Positions 16,185 through 24,637 of a stretch of DNA of 64,000 nt are shown here, one piece after another. The stretch is from an uncultured Sphingomonadaceae bacterium. GTDB taxonomy: Bacteria; Pseudomonadota; Alphaproteobacteria; Sphingomonadales; Sphingomonadaceae. Position 1 is the stretch's first letter; each line of letters opens with the position of its first letter. Made by a program: the position numbers and the translations under genes. The notes under the pieces are model-generated. The model was given only the letters and a program-made list of their open reading frames with translations, did not search any database and was not told where the DNA came from. The DNA is taken from contig CANMEE010000001.1 of the NCBI GenBank assembly GCA_947496865.1, positions 487,501 to 551,500 on the forward strand, read 5' to 3'.

Positions 16185-17551
16185 AGGCGATTCGTCTGTT
16201 CGAGGATCATAATCTGATGTCTTACCTGCTCCGGCGCGGTTCCGCCATAGCTGGTGCGGCTGGCCACCGATCCTTCGACGCTTAAATCTGGCATGTCATG
16301 GCCCTCCACCCGCGCATCAATGGCGGTTAGGTCGGCAGGAGTGAGGTCCGCCAAGCCACATCCGCGCTCTTCGCAAAGCTTGACGGCCGTTCCTGTGATG
16401 TGATGCGCTTCGCGAAATGGTATATTGACCTCTCGGACAAGCCAGTCAGCGAGATCGGTCGCGGTCGAAAAACCGCTATCGGCGGCCGCACGCATACGAT
16501 CCGGGACAAAGGTCACGCTCTGAACAATGCCCGTCATCGCCGCCAGCGATAGCCCGAGCAGATCATGCGCCTCAAAGACCGGTGGTTTATCGTCCTGCAT
16601 ATCCTTGGAATAGGCGAGCGGCAGGCCTTTCATTGTCATCATCAATGCATTCAGGCATCCGGTAATACGCCCGGCATGACCACGCACCAGCTCGGCAGCA
16701 TCAGGATTGCGTTTCTGCGGCATGATCGAACTACCGGTCGACCATTGGTCGGACAGTTTCACAAAACCAAAGGGCTGAGACGCCCAAATGATGATTTCTT
16801 CTGCGAGGCGCGACAAGTGCAACGCGGTTTGCGATGCCGCCATCAAATAATCGAGCGCGAAATCACGATCGGAAACACTGTCCATGGAATTGGAGGTCGC
16901 GGTTCCAAAATCGAGAGTCTCTGCGGTCATTTGCCGGTCATTGGGGAACCCTGTTCCCGCTAGCGCTGCTGCGCCCAATGGGCATTGATCCAAACGCTGT
17001 TTCGCTGCCCAGAACCGGCTGCTGTCGCGGGAGAACATCTCATAATATGCTAGCAAATGATGACCCATCGTAATCGGTTGTGCGACTTGCAAATGGGTAA
17101 AACCGGGCATGATCGTATCAGCCTGTTCTTTTGCGCGAGCGATCAAAGCTTCGCGCAATTCCCACAGGCCGTTGGAAACCTCATCCATCGCGTCGCGCAC
17201 CCACAAACGAAAAGAGGTCGCAACCTGATCATTGCGGGACCGTGCTGTATGGAGCCGGCCAGCCACGGGACCAACAATCTCGGTTAGCCGAGCCTCAATG
17301 GTCATGTGAATATCTTCAAGATCCAGATTCTCAGGAACCCCTCCCGCTTCATATTCTTGCGCTATCTGATTGAGGCCTTCGATAATCTTGGTCGCATCTT
17401 CCGCCTCGACAATGCCTTGTTTCGCCAGCATGCCCACATGTGCGAGTGATGCGCGAATATCCTGCCGCCATAATTTCTTGTCGAATGGGATAGAGGCGTT
17501 TATCTCGCGCATGATCGATGAGGGGCCATCGGCAAACCTGCCGCCCCACAT
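16181..17551 (-). CDS. argH: Argininosuccinate lyase
   Basis: The mature reading starts at [10 protein letters not shown], the typical ArgH N-terminus, giving 456 residues. The open frame continues upstream to 17839, but that part runs antisense into the TlpA-like gene and has no family similarity. Motifs: [26 protein letters not shown], and the fumarase-superfamily signature [12 protein letters not shown] near residue 280 containing the catalytic loop. It splits argininosuccinate into arginine and fumarate. It heads the argH-lipoprotein-lysA operon and diverges from the TlpA-like gene with 43 bases between starts. Confidence 0.95.
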   Translation of the reverse strand: MWGGRFADGPSSIMREINASIPFDKKLWRQDIRASLAHVGMLAKQGIVEAEDATKIIEGLNQIAQEYEAGGVPENLDLEDIHMTIEARLTEIVGPVAGRLHTARSRNDQVATSFRLWVRDAMDEVSNGLWELREALIARAKEQADTIMPGFTHLQVAQPITMGHHLLAYYEMFSRDSSRFWAAKQRLDQCPLGAAALAGTGFPNDRQMTAETLDFGTATSNSMDSVSDRDFALDYLMAASQTALHLSRLAEEIIIWASQPFGFVKLSDQWSTGSSIMPQKRNPDAAELVRGHAGRITGCLNALMMTMKGLPLAYSKDMQDDKPPVFEAHDLLGLSLAAMTGIVQSVTFVPDRMRAAADSGFSTATDLADWLVREVNIPFREAHHITGTAVKLCEERGCGLADLTPADLTAIDARVEGHDMPDLSVEGSVASRTSYGGTAPEQVRHQIMILEQTNRL

Positions 17552-17594
17552 TGAGTTAGAACTCTGGCTGTTGGAATCTGATGTGCGATTAGTG

Positions 17595-18173
17595 ATGCGA
17601 TTATTCCTGTTTCTAAGCTTACCGGCAATGCTTGTTGCTTGCGATAAGCAATCTGATGAACCGGAGCAAGTTAATGATGGTACCACAGACGGTGAGACCA
17701 TCGAAAGCGATAGCGGCCTGGTCGGCCGTCTTGATATTTCACAGCGTGGCAGCGCGATGGTTGATACCCCGTTCAAGGACCCAGATGGCAAGACCGTGTC
17801 TCTCTCCGACTTTATCGGCAAACCGGTGTTGGTGAACATCTGGGCAACTTGGTGCGCGCCTTGTGTCGTCGAAATGCCGATGTTGGACGAGCTGGCTGCG
17901 CGCGAGAAAGACCGGATGAAAGTCCTCGTCGTATCTCAGGACATTCAAGGCGCAGAGAAAGTCGATCCTTTTTTTGCAGAGGCGGATTTCGATGAATTGG
18001 AGGCTTATACCGATCAAGAAAATGGGTTGAGCTTTGGATTCGGCTCCGGACTAATGCCAACTACCGTGCTTTATGATGCCAGCGGAAAAGAAGTGTGGCG
18101 TGTCATTGGCGCTATGGATTGGGATGGCGCACGCGCGGCGATGTTGATGGAAGACACGCTAGCCGAAGGGTGA
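17595..18173 (+). CDS. TlpA-like thioredoxin-fold lipoprotein
   Basis: From the chosen ATG the protein has 192 residues. It has a short signal with lipobox AMLVAC (Cys16), an acidic linker, and a thioredoxin-like domain with the active site WCAPC (Cys87, Cys90) in [11 protein letters not shown] and the cis-Pro loop LMPTTVLYD. TlpA/ResA-type proteins are periplasmic reductants used in cytochrome maturation. A GTG at 17583 is an alternative start. The gene overlaps nothing once argH is started at 17551, and the long upstream extension of this frame is antisense to argH and rejected. Confidence 0.85.
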   Translation: MRLFLFLSLPAMLVACDKQSDEPEQVNDGTTDGETIESDSGLVGRLDISQRGSAMVDTPFKDPDGKTVSLSDFIGKPVLVNIWATWCAPCVVEMPMLDELAAREKDRMKVLVVSQDIQGAEKVDPFFAEADFDELEAYTDQENGLSFGFGSGLMPTTVLYDASGKEVWRVIGAMDWDGARAAMLMEDTLAEG

Positions 18174-18197
18174 AGGTATTTTCTTACTGCAGAAAAA

Positions 18198-18273
<76 letters not shown>

Positions 18274-18457
18274 TTGCATAGGTCAGACCCATGAAGTGTT
18301 CGGGGCCACTGCCAAATCATGGGCGCTTTGGCAAGCACCTTTCCTCGGGCTTTTGCTATTTTCTACAAAATGACTTGCAGACGGAGGCAATGCGCGCGCA
18401 TTTTTGTTAGCAATTGTAAAATCCTAGCTCCCTCCGCGATTCGCAGCTTATGCCTGT

Positions 18458-18466
18458 TTATCCACA
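18458..18466 (+). promoter_or_regulatory. Perfect DnaA box
   Basis: TTATCCACA, an exact match to the consensus DnaA-binding nonamer, lies immediately before an AT-rich stretch and about 310 bases upstream of the dnaA start. Confidence 0.65.
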
Positions 18467-18567
18467 ACATATAATCTATATATTTCAATGGTATAGCGAG
18501 ATTATTTGATTTTTCCTGAGCTTGCCGCTGTCAATATATTTATTTCATTTTTTTTACACCGCTACCC

Positions 18568-18597
18568 TTGCTCGACTCGTTCAGACGCGCTTACTAA
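18568..18597 (+). promoter_or_regulatory. Possible sigma-70 promoter of dnaA
   Basis: TTGCTC (18568-18573) and TACTAA (18592-18597) are spaced by 18 bases. Both are imperfect matches to consensus, so the call is weak; the position upstream of dnaA is its main support. Confidence 0.3.
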
Positions 18598-18768
18598 GAG
18601 ACATCGGCTGGCGGCCATGAATTGATGTTCCTGGCCTCTATGACATTGAAAAAGACAGAGTTGAAAACGTGTTTTCAGCATAAGGTTTTCTTTGCCTTAC
18701 GGTTCCTTTGGCTGGGGACTTGGTTCCAAAGGGGGAAGATTTTCTGGTCATTGGGCGGTCCTGCAAAG

Positions 18769-20250
18769 ATGCGGGTAGAGGTAATTCGGGGGATGTTAGT
18801 GGTACAAGATTCAGAAAATGCGGGCACCAATATAGCCAAAAAATCAACGGCGGTTAACGTGATAGCTCCAAAGTCAGAAGCACAAGATGGTGTTGATTCG
18901 CAACTGGTGGACGCTTGGGAAACCATTTGTTCCGGAATGCGCCGGGATCTGGGCGCACAGATTTTTGGTCAATGGATCAAGCCCATTAAAATGGCTGGAT
19001 TCGATTCAACTAGTGGTGAACTGTGCTTGGTCCTGCCGTCGGAATTTGCGGCCAACTGGGTGCGGGAGCGCTATGCAGAGCGATTGGCAATGGCATGGAA
19101 GAGCCATTTTGACGACGTAAAAACTATCTCCTTTTCAGCAAAAGCCGGTAGCGCACGAATCGCTCAAGTCAAAAAAGACAGCGCCGCCGTAAGCGCTCAA
19201 GATACGGACGCGCCATCGGGGAAATTCCGACTCGATCTTGATCCGCGTATGACCTTCGACGAATTTATTGCCGGAAACAGTAATGTGCTCGCGCTCAATG
19301 CGTCACAACGCATGGCGTCTCCCGAGAAGCCTTTATTCAGTCCGCTCTATCTGCAATCGTCGACCGGTCAGGGCAAGACCCATTTGATGCATGCTATTGG
19401 CCATGCCTATCGCGCTGAATTTCCAAATGCGCGGATCATATATATGTCAGCAGAACGTTTCATGATCGAATTTGTTTCCGCGATGCGGCGCAATGAAGTG
19501 ATGGAATTCAAAGCAGCCTTGCGCGAAGCGGATCTGCTTATGGTTGATGACATCCAATTTATCGTCGGGAAAAATTCTACGCAGGAAGAGTTCCTCCACA
19601 CGGTCGATTCTTTAATCAGCCGCGGCAAACGCGTCGTGGTCGCCGCAGATCGTCCACCGCAAGCATTGGACGGCGTGGACCAACGGCTGCTGTCACGGCT
19701 GTCCATGGGGTTGGTTGCCGACATCCAGTCCGCCGGCCTCGAACTGCGCCGTGATATATTGCAGCACCGGATCGCCGGCATGCCGCATCAGGATGTGTCA
19801 GAGGATGTGGTTGAATTTCTTGCTCGTACCATCAGCCGCAACCTTCGGGAGTTAGAGGGAGGCCTTAACAAGCTGCTCGCTTATGCTCAACTTACCGGCC
19901 GTCCGATCACCAAGGAATTGGCCGAAGAACAGCTTTCCGACATATTGAGCGCATGCCGCCGCCGCATCACGATTGACGAAATCCAGCGCACGGTGTGCGA
20001 ATATTACAGGCTTGATCGCAATGAAATGTCTTCAAAACGTCGCGCCCGTGCGGTGGCACGTCCACGGCAAGTTGCCATGTATCTTGCGAAGGTAATGACC
20101 CCGCGCAGCTATCCTGAAATTGGCCGCAAATTCGGTGGTCGCGATCACAGCACGGTAATCCATGCGGTTAAATTGGTCGAGCAACTGCGTGGTGAAGATA
20201 CGGAAATGGACAATGATGTGCGGATGTTACTCCGTCAGCTCGAAAGCTGA
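18769..20250 (+). CDS. dnaA: Chromosomal replication initiator protein DnaA
   Basis: The protein has all DnaA parts: domain I (about residues 40-120, DLGAQIFGQWIKPIKM), an AAA+ domain with Walker A STGQGKTHLMHAIGHA and Walker B LLMVDDIQFIVGK, the arginine-finger box QRLLSRLSMGL, and a C-terminal helix-turn-helix with the signature GGRDHSTVIHAVKLVEQL. It binds DnaA boxes and opens the origin. The P-loop has Ser where most DnaA proteins have the first Gly, and box VII lacks the usual Phe/Trp. The open frame reaches back to 18622; I prefer ATG 18769. ATG 18793, with AGAGGT upstream, is a good alternative. Confidence 0.93.
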   Translation: MRVEVIRGMLVVQDSENAGTNIAKKSTAVNVIAPKSEAQDGVDSQLVDAWETICSGMRRDLGAQIFGQWIKPIKMAGFDSTSGELCLVLPSEFAANWVRERYAERLAMAWKSHFDDVKTISFSAKAGSARIAQVKKDSAAVSAQDTDAPSGKFRLDLDPRMTFDEFIAGNSNVLALNASQRMASPEKPLFSPLYLQSSTGQGKTHLMHAIGHAYRAEFPNARIIYMSAERFMIEFVSAMRRNEVMEFKAALREADLLMVDDIQFIVGKNSTQEEFLHTVDSLISRGKRVVVAADRPPQALDGVDQRLLSRLSMGLVADIQSAGLELRRDILQHRIAGMPHQDVSEDVVEFLARTISRNLRELEGGLNKLLAYAQLTGRPITKELAEEQLSDILSACRRRITIDEIQRTVCEYYRLDRNEMSSKRRARAVARPRQVAMYLAKVMTPRSYPEIGRKFGGRDHSTVIHAVKLVEQLRGEDTEMDNDVRMLLRQLES

Positions 20251-20300
20251 CGGAATAGATCACGGTATTGGATTGAACGACGCGTCCAATCAGAAAAGTC

Positions 20301-20993
20301 CTATTTTTTCTCTGGAGCCACTGAGATGCGAACACGCTCGCCGCTGTTACCAGGGAAATCAGTAAACATCGCTTCGACAAGATTAGGTACCAGATAAGTT
20401 AGATTTTTTGAACGCGACATGGCTTCGGCCTTGCCTTCAAACAACCGCTCCCCATCGACCTGCCGATCAATTTTCATATCCAGCTCGGTGGTAAAAACCG
20501 TGAAACTGCGCACGCCGCCATAGCCAGAGAAACCGTGGCCACCGAACAGAAAGGGATCATGGAAACCATAGCGATAACGGTGGCGACCATAGAAGCCGCC
20601 CCGGCCATGGAACCCACCACGTCGGCCATAAAAGCCTGTCGCAAAAAACGGGTTATAGTCGGCGACCACTTTTTCGCGACCGGTATCAACATCATAATCC
20701 ATGCTGACAATAAGTTGGGCCGCAGCAGGGTCATCGCTGCGCTGATAGCCCAGTTCTGTCATACGCTGCTCGACAAGAGCGGCATATTGGGTAAATTCCA
20801 GACCGCCGGCAAGCTCTGGATCAGCCGCAACCACCGTAAAGCTCTGCCCCTGTGCTGGCGGCAGAGCATCAAAACGCTGAACATCTGCGCGAAACGGAGA
20901 GGCGCACGCGCCAAGAGCTAGAACAGCAAGCGGCGCGAAAATTGTCAATTTCAAACCCTTGGGGCCGTTAAACTTAGACACAGTCATCTTCAT
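20301..20993 (-). CDS. DUF4136 lipoprotein
   Basis: The 230-residue protein has a signal and the lipobox LALGACASP. A DUF4136-type domain follows, with VQRFDALPPAQGQSFTVV, FTQYAALVEQRMTELGY and LIVSMDYDVD. A Gly/His/Arg/Tyr-rich loop (about residues 120-155, FYGRRGGFHGRGG) is inserted before the last strands. Such loops are common in envelope lipoproteins of this family and may bind metal; that is inference. AAAGGA lies before both ATG codons (20993 and 20987), so the start could be two residues shorter. The gene is convergent with dnaA. Confidence 0.8.
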   Translation of the reverse strand: MKMTVSKFNGPKGLKLTIFAPLAVLALGACASPFRADVQRFDALPPAQGQSFTVVAADPELAGGLEFTQYAALVEQRMTELGYQRSDDPAAAQLIVSMDYDVDTGREKVVADYNPFFATGFYGRRGGFHGRGGFYGRHRYRYGFHDPFLFGGHGFSGYGGVRSFTVFTTELDMKIDRQVDGERLFEGKAEAMSRSKNLTYLVPNLVEAMFTDFPGNSGERVRISVAPEKK

Positions 20994-21058
20994 TCCTTTA
21001 CCTTACAACTCACCCGCCATCGTCAGAATATACTATCCTTATCATGCTGAACCACCAT

Positions 21059-21082
21059 TGAACGACAATATAATACCGTTCA
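21059..21082. promoter_or_regulatory. Inverted repeat upstream of the DUF4136 gene
   Basis: TGAACG (21059-21064) and CGTTCA (21077-21082) form a perfect inverted repeat with a 12-base AT-rich spacer. It lies about 65 bases upstream of the DUF4136 start and in the divergent region shared with the regulator gene at 21356. It could be a dimeric regulator site. Confidence 0.35.
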
Positions 21083-21114
21083 TCGACAATTTATCCGTTT
21101 CGGATGTTGATTTT

Positions 21115-21143
21115 TTGACAGCCTAGCTGACTAGCCAGATGAT
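21115..21143 (+). promoter_or_regulatory. Possible promoter of the pseudo-receiver regulator gene
   Basis: TTGACA (21115-21120) is a perfect -35 element, 17 bases from GATGAT (21138-21143), which matches four of six -10 positions. If used, the transcript would have a 5' leader of about 205 bases that contains a CTGCCG/CGGCAG hairpin at 21204-21220. The remainder of 20994-21355 holds no gene that I can support. Confidence 0.35.
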
Positions 21144-21355
21144 CTCTCCTTCGACAAACCAACCTGCGAAATCAACTCAGTAACAACGGTTCTTAAGGCA
21201 ACTCTGCCGGGCGACGGCAGCAAGTTAGTGGCCATATTAACTCCAATAAGGACCATAATCGGTTCGACTTCCATCCAATGTCTTCCCTATCGCATCAGCG
21301 GCTGCTGCGCAGTGGAACTCATATCACTCTATATATTTGGAACAGGAGGGACATC

Positions 21356-22432
21356 ATGTTACACAAGTTTCGCGGGATATCGGCACCAGATTGTTTAAAA
21401 GAGTATTGTACGGGCATGGGCGAAATAACGAGCGATAATATTTGGGGCGGTCAGATATTATTGATTTCTGACGATCCGCAACTCCGCGCTCTTTATGGCC
21501 ACGCCATCGAGCTGCTGGGCGGACGGTGCGCGCCACTATTCATGGATTACCAGAATTCCGATCTGACAGAACGGCTCAATGTGGCGGCCGTCATCATTCA
21601 GATCACCGACTGGAATGATCGTCAGGAAAAAGCCCTGGAACAGGTCGAGCGGTTCTGTGAGGCATCCGATTTGCCTTTGTTGATCCGTACAGATCTCAGT
21701 TTGCTCGATTTCACATTAGCAGCCGTCGAATATCCTAATGTAGAGCATCTGTTGAGTGACAGTGTGGCCGAATTGTTTGTTTCACTGGAACAAAGAACCC
21801 AACAATCCATCAGCAGCCTGTTCGCCGATCGGGATGAAATTGATCTGGTAGATTTGAAAAAAATCTCAGCGGACGTGGAACGCATCGCACGGGCTCTGGT
21901 CAAACTTTCGGGCCCGGAACGATCTGATAGCGCAAGACCTTTAGTGAGCAGCCCTTTTCAAGAACTCGATTCAGATACCAAGCTTGCCAGTCAACCGGTC
22001 AGCTTCAAGCCCATGCACCCGACACAGTCTGAGACTATAACTACCAATACAGGAAATATCGCGTTGGATAGCGGCCTAGCGCGTCCGATATCGGCTGACG
22101 AAGTGCGCGGCTTGATAAAGGCCAGACGCATGCGCGATCAATATTTTGATGCCGAGCTATTTGCTGACCCCGCTTGGGATATGCTGCTTGATCTAATGGC
22201 TGCGCGGCTTGAAGGCACAAAAGTGGCTGTATCAAGCCTGTGTATCGCCGCAAGCGTTCCGCCGACAACGGCCCTGCGCTGGATAAAGACCATGACCGAG
22301 GAGAAGATTTTCATTCGCAAGGCCGATGACAAAGATGGCAGGCGAATATTTATCGAGCTCAGCGATGAAGCAACCGCCGGCATGGTGGGGTTTTTCGCAA
22401 TGATTCGCCGTAGCGGGCTTATGCTGATCTGA
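21356..22432 (+). CDS. Winged-helix regulator with an N-terminal degenerate receiver-like domain
   Basis: The 358-residue protein starts after a clear Shine-Dalgarno (AGGAGGG, 21344-21350). Residues about 30-140 look like a response-regulator receiver: QILLISDDPQLRALYGHAIE carries the acidic pair, but the expected phospho-Asp position in AAVIIQITDW is Gln. A linker of about 100 residues follows, then a MarR-like winged helix (about 270-355, VSSLCIAASVPPTTALRWIK and DDKDGRRIFIELSDEA). It probably binds DNA in the cytoplasm and responds to something other than phosphorylation. An upstream ATG at 21278 lacks a ribosome site. Confidence 0.72.
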   Translation: MLHKFRGISAPDCLKEYCTGMGEITSDNIWGGQILLISDDPQLRALYGHAIELLGGRCAPLFMDYQNSDLTERLNVAAVIIQITDWNDRQEKALEQVERFCEASDLPLLIRTDLSLLDFTLAAVEYPNVEHLLSDSVAELFVSLEQRTQQSISSLFADRDEIDLVDLKKISADVERIARALVKLSGPERSDSARPLVSSPFQELDSDTKLASQPVSFKPMHPTQSETITTNTGNIALDSGLARPISADEVRGLIKARRMRDQYFDAELFADPAWDMLLDLMAARLEGTKVAVSSLCIAASVPPTTALRWIKTMTEEKIFIRKADDKDGRRIFIELSDEATAGMVGFFAMIRRSGLMLI

Positions 22433-22437
22433 TTCGG

Positions 22438-22482
22438 GCAAAAGAAAACCCGCCAGAAAGCCAGCGGGTGATTCTTTTTATT
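22438..22482. terminator. Bidirectional terminator between the regulator gene and rpsT
   Basis: ACCCGC (22448-22453) pairs with GCGGGT (22464-22469). On the plus strand the stem is followed by ATTCTTTTTATT, and on the minus strand by TTTTCTTTT. It can therefore end transcripts from both the regulator gene and rpsT, which converge here. Confidence 0.75.
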
Positions 22483-22523
22483 AAAGTGGCCGTCAGTTTG
22501 ACGCCGACGCGCAAACCAAAAAT

Positions 22524-22787
22524 TTACGCCAGTGCAGCAACCCGTTTTGTCAAACGGCTAAATTTACGCGATGCGGTATTTTTGTGGAACACGCCGCGTG
22601 CAACGCCACGTGCCAATTCTGGCTGAACAGCTGCAAGAGCAGTGGCTGCAGCGCTTTTGTCGCCTGCTTCCAAAGCCGCTTCAACGGTTTTGATCTTCGT
22701 GCGAATCTGGCTCACGCGGTTCTTATTAATGACCGTGCGACGCTCGTTGCGACGGATACGTTTCTTTGCTTGCGGCGTATTAGCCAT
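22524..22787 (-). CDS. rpsT: 30S ribosomal protein S20
   Basis: The 87-residue basic protein has the S20 pattern: [17 protein letters not shown] at the N-terminus, [15 protein letters not shown] in the middle and [19 protein letters not shown] near the end. It is a primary binder of 16S rRNA. It follows fpg on the same strand by about 139 bases and faces the regulator gene across a bidirectional terminator. The fpg-rpsT-dnaA neighbourhood is common in alphaproteobacteria. Confidence 0.97.
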   Translation of the reverse strand: MANTPQAKKRIRRNERRTVINKNRVSQIRTKIKTVEAALEAGDKSAAATALAAVQPELARGVARGVFHKNTASRKFSRLTKRVAALA

Positions 22788-22926
22788 GAAATTTCCTCAA
22801 AACTGAAATGCTGGATTGCCAGAAATCACATATGTAACCTCGGCTCAAGTCGGCGGTCATTAGCTTCCTAGGTGATTCCCGTCAATAGCTTAGTCGCACA
22901 AGCTGCGAAGCTTCTCGATGGCTCGA

Positions 22927-23739
22927 TCAACTCTGGCATTTTCGGCAGTAAAAGGTCGACCGCCCCCCATCAACCTTGCGCAATACCGATGCGCCACAGG
23001 CGCAATTTTCTCCCTCCCGGCCATAAACCAGCCATTCTTTGGAAAAATAGCCCAATTCACCGTCAGGTTGCACGAAATCACGCAATGACGAACCTCCAGC
23101 CGCGATCGCGGCCTCCAGAACCGTTTTAATCGCCGTTACAAGCTTGTCATAGCGCGGCTTTGATATCCCGCCACCCATCCGGCTGGGCGCTATGCCGGCC
23201 ATGTGCAAGGCTTCACAGACATAGATATTGCCAAGCCCTGCAACATTGCGCTGGTCGAGCAGCAATTGCTTGATCGGCGCCTTACGGTCTTTGGTAACGG
23301 CTTTGAGATAAGCACCATTAAATTCTTCCCCCAAGGGCTCCGGCCCCATCGCAGCAAATGGTCCAAATTCATCAATTTCTTCTATCCGAATCAGGTCCAG
23401 CGAGCCAAAACGGCGCGGATCATTGAGGACCAGCCGCCGATTTTCTTCTGTTTCCAACAACAGATGGTCATGTTTCTCCAGCTCGGTCGGATCAATCCGC
23501 CAGCGTCCCGACATGCCAAGGTGGAAAATCATCACATCACCGCGGTCTGTCTCGATCAGCCCATATTTGGCGCGGCGCGACAATTGTGTCACCCTTGCAC
23601 CGGTCATGCGTTGGCGCAAGTCGATCGGGATGGGACGGCGCAAATCAGCGCGGCGCGGCTCCACCAAGCTCAATTTTTTACCTTCCAATACCGGTCGCAA
23701 ACCTGCGACCGTCGTCTCAACTTCTGGTAGTTCTGGCAT
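22927..23739 (-). CDS. mutM: Formamidopyrimidine-DNA glycosylase
   Basis: The protein must start at MPELPEVE, because Pro2 becomes the catalytic N-terminus and Glu3 is essential; this start has GAGGGG at good spacing. The 270-residue enzyme also shows the helix-two-turn-helix segment LLLDQRNVAGLGNIYVCEAL and a C-terminal zinc finger (NCACGA then FYCRKCQ). It removes 8-oxoguanine and formamidopyrimidines from DNA and nicks the strand. The frame extends upstream to 23826 only as an artefact. It is divergent from ubiE. Confidence 0.96.
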   Translation of the reverse strand: MPELPEVETTVAGLRPVLEGKKLSLVEPRRADLRRPIPIDLRQRMTGARVTQLSRRAKYGLIETDRGDVMIFHLGMSGRWRIDPTELEKHDHLLLETEENRRLVLNDPRRFGSLDLIRIEEIDEFGPFAAMGPEPLGEEFNGAYLKAVTKDRKAPIKQLLLDQRNVAGLGNIYVCEALHMAGIAPSRMGGGISKPRYDKLVTAIKTVLEAAIAAGGSSLRDFVQPDGELGYFSKEWLVYGREGENCACGASVLRKVDGGRSTFYCRKCQS

Positions 23740-23871
23740 TACGCCCCTCAAAATATCACAATATCGCTCTGTCCAGCAGCTACAGGGTGATTGCAGTGCT
23801 GCCAAGCGTCGTCTAAAGCTCTTCACTGAAAACGACCCTTAGGCAGATTCTAGGGGACCGATTCCAAAGAT

Positions 23872-24624
23872 ATGAGCAACCAATATATGATCGAAACCAA
23901 GACTGTTTCCTTCGGCTATGAAGAAGTAGATGAAGACGAAAAGGTGGGCCGTGTTGGCCAGGTCTTTTCCAACGTCGCGAGCAAATATGATGTGATGAAC
24001 GATGCGATGAGCGTTGGCACACACCGGCTCTGGAAAGATCGCTTCGCCCGCCGGGTCAAGGCGCGCGAAGGCGAAGAGATACTTGATATGGCTGGCGGGA
24101 CCGGCGACATAGCGTTTCGCATGGTCGACAGCGGCGCGAATATAACGGTGGCCGATATTAATCCCGACATGTTGTCCGAGGGTCTCGACCGCGCGATAAA
24201 AAAAGGCGAAGGCCGGTTGGTCTGGAGCGAGCAAAACGCCGAAGAATTGAATTTTCCTGACGCCCATTTCGATGCCTACACCATTGTCTTTGGCATCCGC
24301 AATGTGACGCATATCGAAAAAGCGCTGGCCGAAGCACATCGCGTTTTGCGATATGGTGGACGCTTTTACTGTATGGAATTTTCCAAAACTTTATGGCCTG
24401 GCTTCGGCGAGGTTTATGATTTTTATTCGCACCGGGTATTGCCGAAAATTGGCAAGGCTGTCGCGGGTGACGAAGACAGCTATCGCTATTTGGCTGAATC
24501 CATCGACCGGTTTCCGCCAATGGAAACGTTTCGCGGGATGATTGAGGATGCCGGCTTTTCCCAGACCAAGGTCGAGCCGATGATGGGCGGCCTTGTCGCC
24601 ATCCATAGTGGCTGGAAAGTCTGA
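23872..24624 (+). CDS. ubiE: Ubiquinone/menaquinone biosynthesis C-methyltransferase UbiE
   Basis: The 250-residue protein has the UbiE/COQ5 hallmarks: VFSNVASKYDVMNDAMS near residue 31, the SAM motif LDMAGGTGDIAFR near residue 68, and NVTHIEKALAEAHRVLRYGG in the second half. It methylates the ring carbon of a ubiquinone precursor. It is the first gene of a co-directional run ubiE-ubiB-small secreted protein-coaBC-dut, with 13 bases before ubiB. Confidence 0.96.
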   Translation: MSNQYMIETKTVSFGYEEVDEDEKVGRVGQVFSNVASKYDVMNDAMSVGTHRLWKDRFARRVKAREGEEILDMAGGTGDIAFRMVDSGANITVADINPDMLSEGLDRAIKKGEGRLVWSEQNAEELNFPDAHFDAYTIVFGIRNVTHIEKALAEAHRVLRYGGRFYCMEFSKTLWPGFGEVYDFYSHRVLPKIGKAVAGDEDSYRYLAESIDRFPPMETFRGMIEDAGFSQTKVEPMMGGLVAIHSGWKV

Positions 24625-24637
24625 GCAATTCCATAGC

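Larger units (their letters stand above)
18274..18768. other. AT-rich intergenic region upstream of dnaA
   Basis: No protein gene is visible in about 495 bases. The part 18455-18560 is strongly AT-rich (runs such as ataatctatatattt and cattttttttac) and contains one perfect DnaA box. Closer to dnaA the sequence becomes mixed, with a possible promoter at 18568-18597. It is a candidate for dnaA autoregulation or a replication-origin element. Only one perfect box was seen, so it is not a typical multi-box origin. Confidence 0.5.

Noticed and set aside
17552..17839. Upstream extension of argH
   Set aside because: The extra 96 residues are not ArgH-like and are antisense to the TlpA-like gene; MWGGRF is the normal ArgH start.
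23839..24339. 166-codon minus-strand frame over ubiE
   Set aside because: It is antisense to ubiE, which has all family motifs.
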